NCBI GenBank assembly: GCA_002470515.1 | Contig: DKML01000006.1 | Location: 62,001 to 126,000 of the forward strand | Source of the DNA: Proteobacteria bacterium UBA7415 | GTDB lineage: Bacteria; Pseudomonadota; Gammaproteobacteria; Arenicellales; Arenicellaceae | DNA length: 64,000 bases | Reading direction: 5' to 3' | Part shown: positions 61,571 through 64,000 of the stretch, piece by piece | Position numbering within the stretch: the stretch's first letter is position 1 | How the letters are laid out: each line of letters begins with the position of its first letter | The notes under the pieces: model-generated | Seen by the model: only the letters and a program-made list of their open reading frames with translations | Told to the model about the DNA's origin: nothing | Databases searched by the model: none | Made by a program: the position numbers and the translations under genes

Positions 61571-63595
61571 CTAAGATTCCTCATTGGGTGCTTTAATCAC
61601 AGCGATTATTTGTTTGGTCTTCACTTGCTGGCCTACCGTTGCAAACACGTCTTGGACTACGCCAGAAACACCCGCTTTGAGCTGGTGTGCCATTTTCATT
61701 GCTTCGAGTACGGCAATTACATCACCACGTTCAACTGTGTCGCCAACTTTAACTTTTACATCAACAATAGCACCGTCCATCGCCGCTTTAACTTCTGCAT
61801 CACCGCCGCTCGACGCACTGACGGCAGGCTGGTAGGTCATGTCAGTAATGCTCAGGTGTGCGTTGCCGTCGTCTAAATAGAGACGTTGCTCATAGCCTTC
61901 GGCACATTTCGAAAACGCATAGTTAAGCGTTTTAGCAACCTTGCCGATGTTTACTTTAACTTGGTTAGACTTACGCGCAACACCCATAATCGAAGCAGAA
62001 AATTCGATACTCTCTTCTCCTATCTTTGCCACAAACGAGTTAGAGCCAATAGCTGAAAGCTTTACCGTCGGTTGTGCGCTGCCTAATATCTCGCTTCCTT
62101 CTAAATTTAATCTAAATGTGTACTCTAGCGGTTCTGCAACACTCCAAGCCGCAGACGGGTATTTAAACTGTGCTTTCGCATCTAAGTAAAATAGTGCTGC
62201 CGCTATGGCAATAGACTCTGGTGCAACTTCTTTGATTTGATATTGAGCATCACTAAACTCTTGCGCAAGAAAAGCAGTTGTCGCCTGACCCTCTGCAAAA
62301 CGCGACTTTTCTAATATGTTATGTAAGAAGTGCTTATTGTTGTGAACGCCCAATAAACTCAACTCCGACAACCCAGATCGTAGGGCATTAATGGCAGTTT
62401 TTCTATCTGGCCCTGAACCAATCACCTTAGCCAGCATAGAGTCGTAATAAGGCGAAATTATTTGCCCCTGAACAATCCCCGAATCGGTTCTTAATTGTCT
62501 ATTACTCGGCCATACCCAATGAGCGACTTCGCCCGTTTGTGGCATAAAGTCAGCACGCGGATCTTCTGCACACAAACGAACTTCGATCGCGTGCCCGTCA
62601 AAACTAATCTGATCTTGGTTAAGTGGCAGTGCATCACCGTCGGCAACTTGTAACTGCCATTCAACTAAATCCAATCCTGTCACCAGTTCGGTCACTGGGT
62701 GCTCTACCTGTAATCGCGTATTCATTTCTAGAAAAAAGAAATCGCGGTTTGCGTCCACCAAGAACTCTACGGTGCCCGCTCCTACATAACCGCAAGATTG
62801 TGCTGCACTGATAGCGGCGGCGCCCATACGTTGACGTAGGTGTTCATCGACAAAAGGCGATGGCGATTCCTCAACCACCTTTTGATGGCGGCGCTGAATA
62901 GAACAGTCGCGTTCACCAAGGTGAACCACGTTGCCGTATTCGTCGCCGAACACTTGAATCTCGATATGCCTTGGCTCAATAACGGCTCGCTCTAAGATCA
63001 GCTCGTCGCTGCCAAATGACGAACGCGCTTCGGCGCGCGCTGCGTCTATACCGCTTTGAATATCTTGGAGCTCATGCACAATGCGCATACCACGACCACC
63101 ACCGCCAGCAGACGCTTTGATCATCAGCGGTAAACCAACGGCCTCAGCTTCCTTAAGCAGAGTCTGATCATCTTGATCCGCTCCTTGATACCCAGGTATA
63201 CACGGAACGCCCGCTTCAAGCATGGCCAGTTTAGATAGCCGCTTCGAACCCATCAATTTTATGGCGTCGGCAGAAGGGCCAATAAAGGTTATTCCCTCTT
63301 GAGCGCATCTTTGTGAGAACTCAGCGTTCTCAGATAAAAATCCGTATCCCGGATGAATAGCGCCTGCGCCTGATGATTTAGCCGCCTCTATGATTTTATC
63401 CATGACTAAGTAGGATTTACTCGCCGCAGATTCGCCAATATGAACAGCCTCATCAGCCATCAGAGTATGTGGCGCTTGAACGTCAGCATCGCTGTAGACC
63501 GCCACGGTAGAATAACCCATCTGCTTGGCGGTACGCATTACTCGCACTGCAATTTCGCCGCGGTTGGCTATTAATATTTTTTGAAATCTATTCAT
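61571..63595 (-). CDS. Biotin-dependent acyl-CoA carboxylase, alpha subunit
   Basis: This 674-residue protein joins biotin carboxylase (KILIANRGEIAVRVMRTA at the start, MIKASAGGGGRGMRIVH, EMNTRLQVEHPVTELVTGLD) and a C-terminal biotinyl domain. The biotinylated lysine is Lys634 in EAMKM. It carboxylates an acyl-CoA with ATP and bicarbonate. It may be geranyl-CoA (AtuF), methylcrotonyl-CoA (LiuD) or another carboxylase; adjacency to AtuA-like suggests geranyl-CoA or a related branched acyl-CoA. The beta subunit is not in the window and may lie just beyond the hydratase. It overlaps or abuts the AtuA-like gene. Confidence 0.92.
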   Translation of the reverse strand: MNRFQKILIANRGEIAVRVMRTAKQMGYSTVAVYSDADVQAPHTLMADEAVHIGESAASKSYLVMDKIIEAAKSSGAGAIHPGYGFLSENAEFSQRCAQEGITFIGPSADAIKLMGSKRLSKLAMLEAGVPCIPGYQGADQDDQTLLKEAEAVGLPLMIKASAGGGGRGMRIVHELQDIQSGIDAARAEARSSFGSDELILERAVIEPRHIEIQVFGDEYGNVVHLGERDCSIQRRHQKVVEESPSPFVDEHLRQRMGAAAISAAQSCGYVGAGTVEFLVDANRDFFFLEMNTRLQVEHPVTELVTGLDLVEWQLQVADGDALPLNQDQISFDGHAIEVRLCAEDPRADFMPQTGEVAHWVWPSNRQLRTDSGIVQGQIISPYYDSMLAKVIGSGPDRKTAINALRSGLSELSLLGVHNNKHFLHNILEKSRFAEGQATTAFLAQEFSDAQYQIKEVAPESIAIAAALFYLDAKAQFKYPSAAWSVAEPLEYTFRLNLEGSEILGSAQPTVKLSAIGSNSFVAKIGEESIEFSASIMGVARKSNQVKVNIGKVAKTLNYAFSKCAEGYEQRLYLDDGNAHLSITDMTYQPAVSASSGGDAEVKAAMDGAIVDVKVKVGDTVERGDVIAVLEAMKMAHQLKAGVSGVVQDVFATVGQQVKTKQIIAVIKAPNEES

Positions 63596-63637
63596 GCTTA
63601 GGCTCTAGTTTCCTTATCACTTACGTCCTTGAGTGTT

Positions 63638-64000
63638 TTAATTCTGCATCCATGATGGTTTTCGCTTTTGAACAAAGGCTTTTGTACCTTCTTGGCCTTC
63701 CGCACTGGTAAGCGCTGTGCTGAAGTCATCAGCGGCTCGATCTAATAGGCTTTCGATTACAGGGGTCTCATGCGCATCGAGTAGCAGTTGCTTTGTCACT
63801 GCAGTGGCATGAGGTGCCGTCTTCATCGCGAGCTTAAGGGCCATAGCCAGAGCCTCTTGCATTTGCTCTGGGCCGTCAACCACTTGATGAACTAAACCGA
63901 TTCGCAACGCCTCAGTGCCGTCAACGCGCATGCCAAACAATGCCAGTCGGCGTGCTTGAGTAAGGCCAATACGGCTTACGACAAACGGCGCTATTTGCGC
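63638..64000 (-). CDS. Enoyl-CoA hydratase/isomerase family, C-terminal part (cut by window edge)
   Basis: The last 120 codons of a crotonase-fold protein are present; the start lies beyond the right edge. Recognisable parts are PFVVSRIGLTQARRLALFGM, EALRIGLVHQVV and the C-terminal QEGTKAFVQKRKPSW. The catalytic glutamates lie in the missing part. Being 42 bases before the carboxylase, it is likely a methylglutaconyl- or isohexenylglutaconyl-CoA hydratase (AtuE/LiuC type), the step that follows the carboxylation. No upstream ATG in the window is needed; a false start inside the frame exists at 63940. Confidence 0.85.
   Translation of the reverse strand, partial: AQIAPFVVSRIGLTQARRLALFGMRVDGTEALRIGLVHQVVDGPEQMQEALAMALKLAMKTAPHATAVTKQLLLDAHETPVIESLLDRAADDFSTALTSAEGQEGTKAFVQKRKPSWMQN

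Noticed and set aside
61571..63595. Naming the carboxylase subunit AtuF or LiuD
   Set aside because: Sequence motifs are common to several acyl-CoA carboxylases, and the beta subunit needed to tell them apart is outside the window.
1..64000. CRISPR arrays, IS elements, prophage or integron
   Set aside because: No regularly spaced repeats with spacers, no transposase or integrase, and no long terminal inverted repeats were seen on reading either strand.

Overview
The window looks like ordinary chromosome of a free-living, probably marine, gammaproteobacterium of moderate GC. Evidence: Hda with a clamp-binding motif, the clpA-clpS-csp-monomeric icd-nudJ-mnmA order, the proS/yihY/arsC/wrbA/hda/purM/purN/DUF3108 order, ClpS, YheS-type ABC-F and gamma-type MoaA-E. 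No rRNA, tRNA, insertion sequence, prophage or CRISPR array was seen. About 56 protein genes are supported. Two are cut by the window edges and one carries an in-frame amber codon.

Layout. 1-0.9 kb: start of a CPA1 Na+/H+ antiporter and a glutathione peroxidase. 1.1-6.5 kb: a leftward molybdopterin operon (moaC, moaD, moaE, moaB, moeA, moaA) from an extended -10 promoter, ending in a sulfotransferase gene with a duplicated C-terminal module. 6.8-13.4 kb: rightward fpr, an NSS-family transporter, ABC-F ATPase, and two adjacent ketopantoate-reductase-like/DUF2520 Rossmann proteins. 13.4-24.1 kb: class I fumarase, proS, lytic transglycosylase, yihY, arsC, wrbA, hda, a CDP-alcohol phosphatidyltransferase, purM, purN and a DUF3108 protein. 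24.2-33.3 kb: a zinc-type reductase, clpA, clpS, a cold-shock protein, monomeric isocitrate dehydrogenase, nudJ and mnmA. The two last blocks resemble two separate conserved blocks of Pseudomonas, recalled from general knowledge.

33.3-40.1 kb is more accessory. It holds a MarR regulator with a well-formed self-operator/promoter, a lipoprotein-like aminopeptidase without a normal start codon, a small S4 RNA-binding protein, a large propeller-TPR-glycosyltransferase gene broken by one TAG, and a DNA-alkylation repair pair (ogt and an Ada-AraC-AlkA fusion). The leader of ogt has 14-bp repeats that form chained mini-ORFs.

40.1-64 kb is almost entirely leftward and rich in catabolic and export genes: two glutathione transferases, a class II aldolase-like protein, a pair of acyl-CoA dehydrogenases, a nitroreductase, an RND pump with its adaptor, two paralogous Spinster-like MFS carriers, an exported esterase, an MMPL exporter with an acidic repeat insert, a Baeyer-Villiger-type monooxygenase, an AtuA-like protein, a biotin-dependent acyl-CoA carboxylase subunit and an enoyl-CoA hydratase fragment. 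Together these suggest uptake and breakdown of branched, terpenoid or alicyclic carbon compounds; the substrate cannot be read from the sequence.
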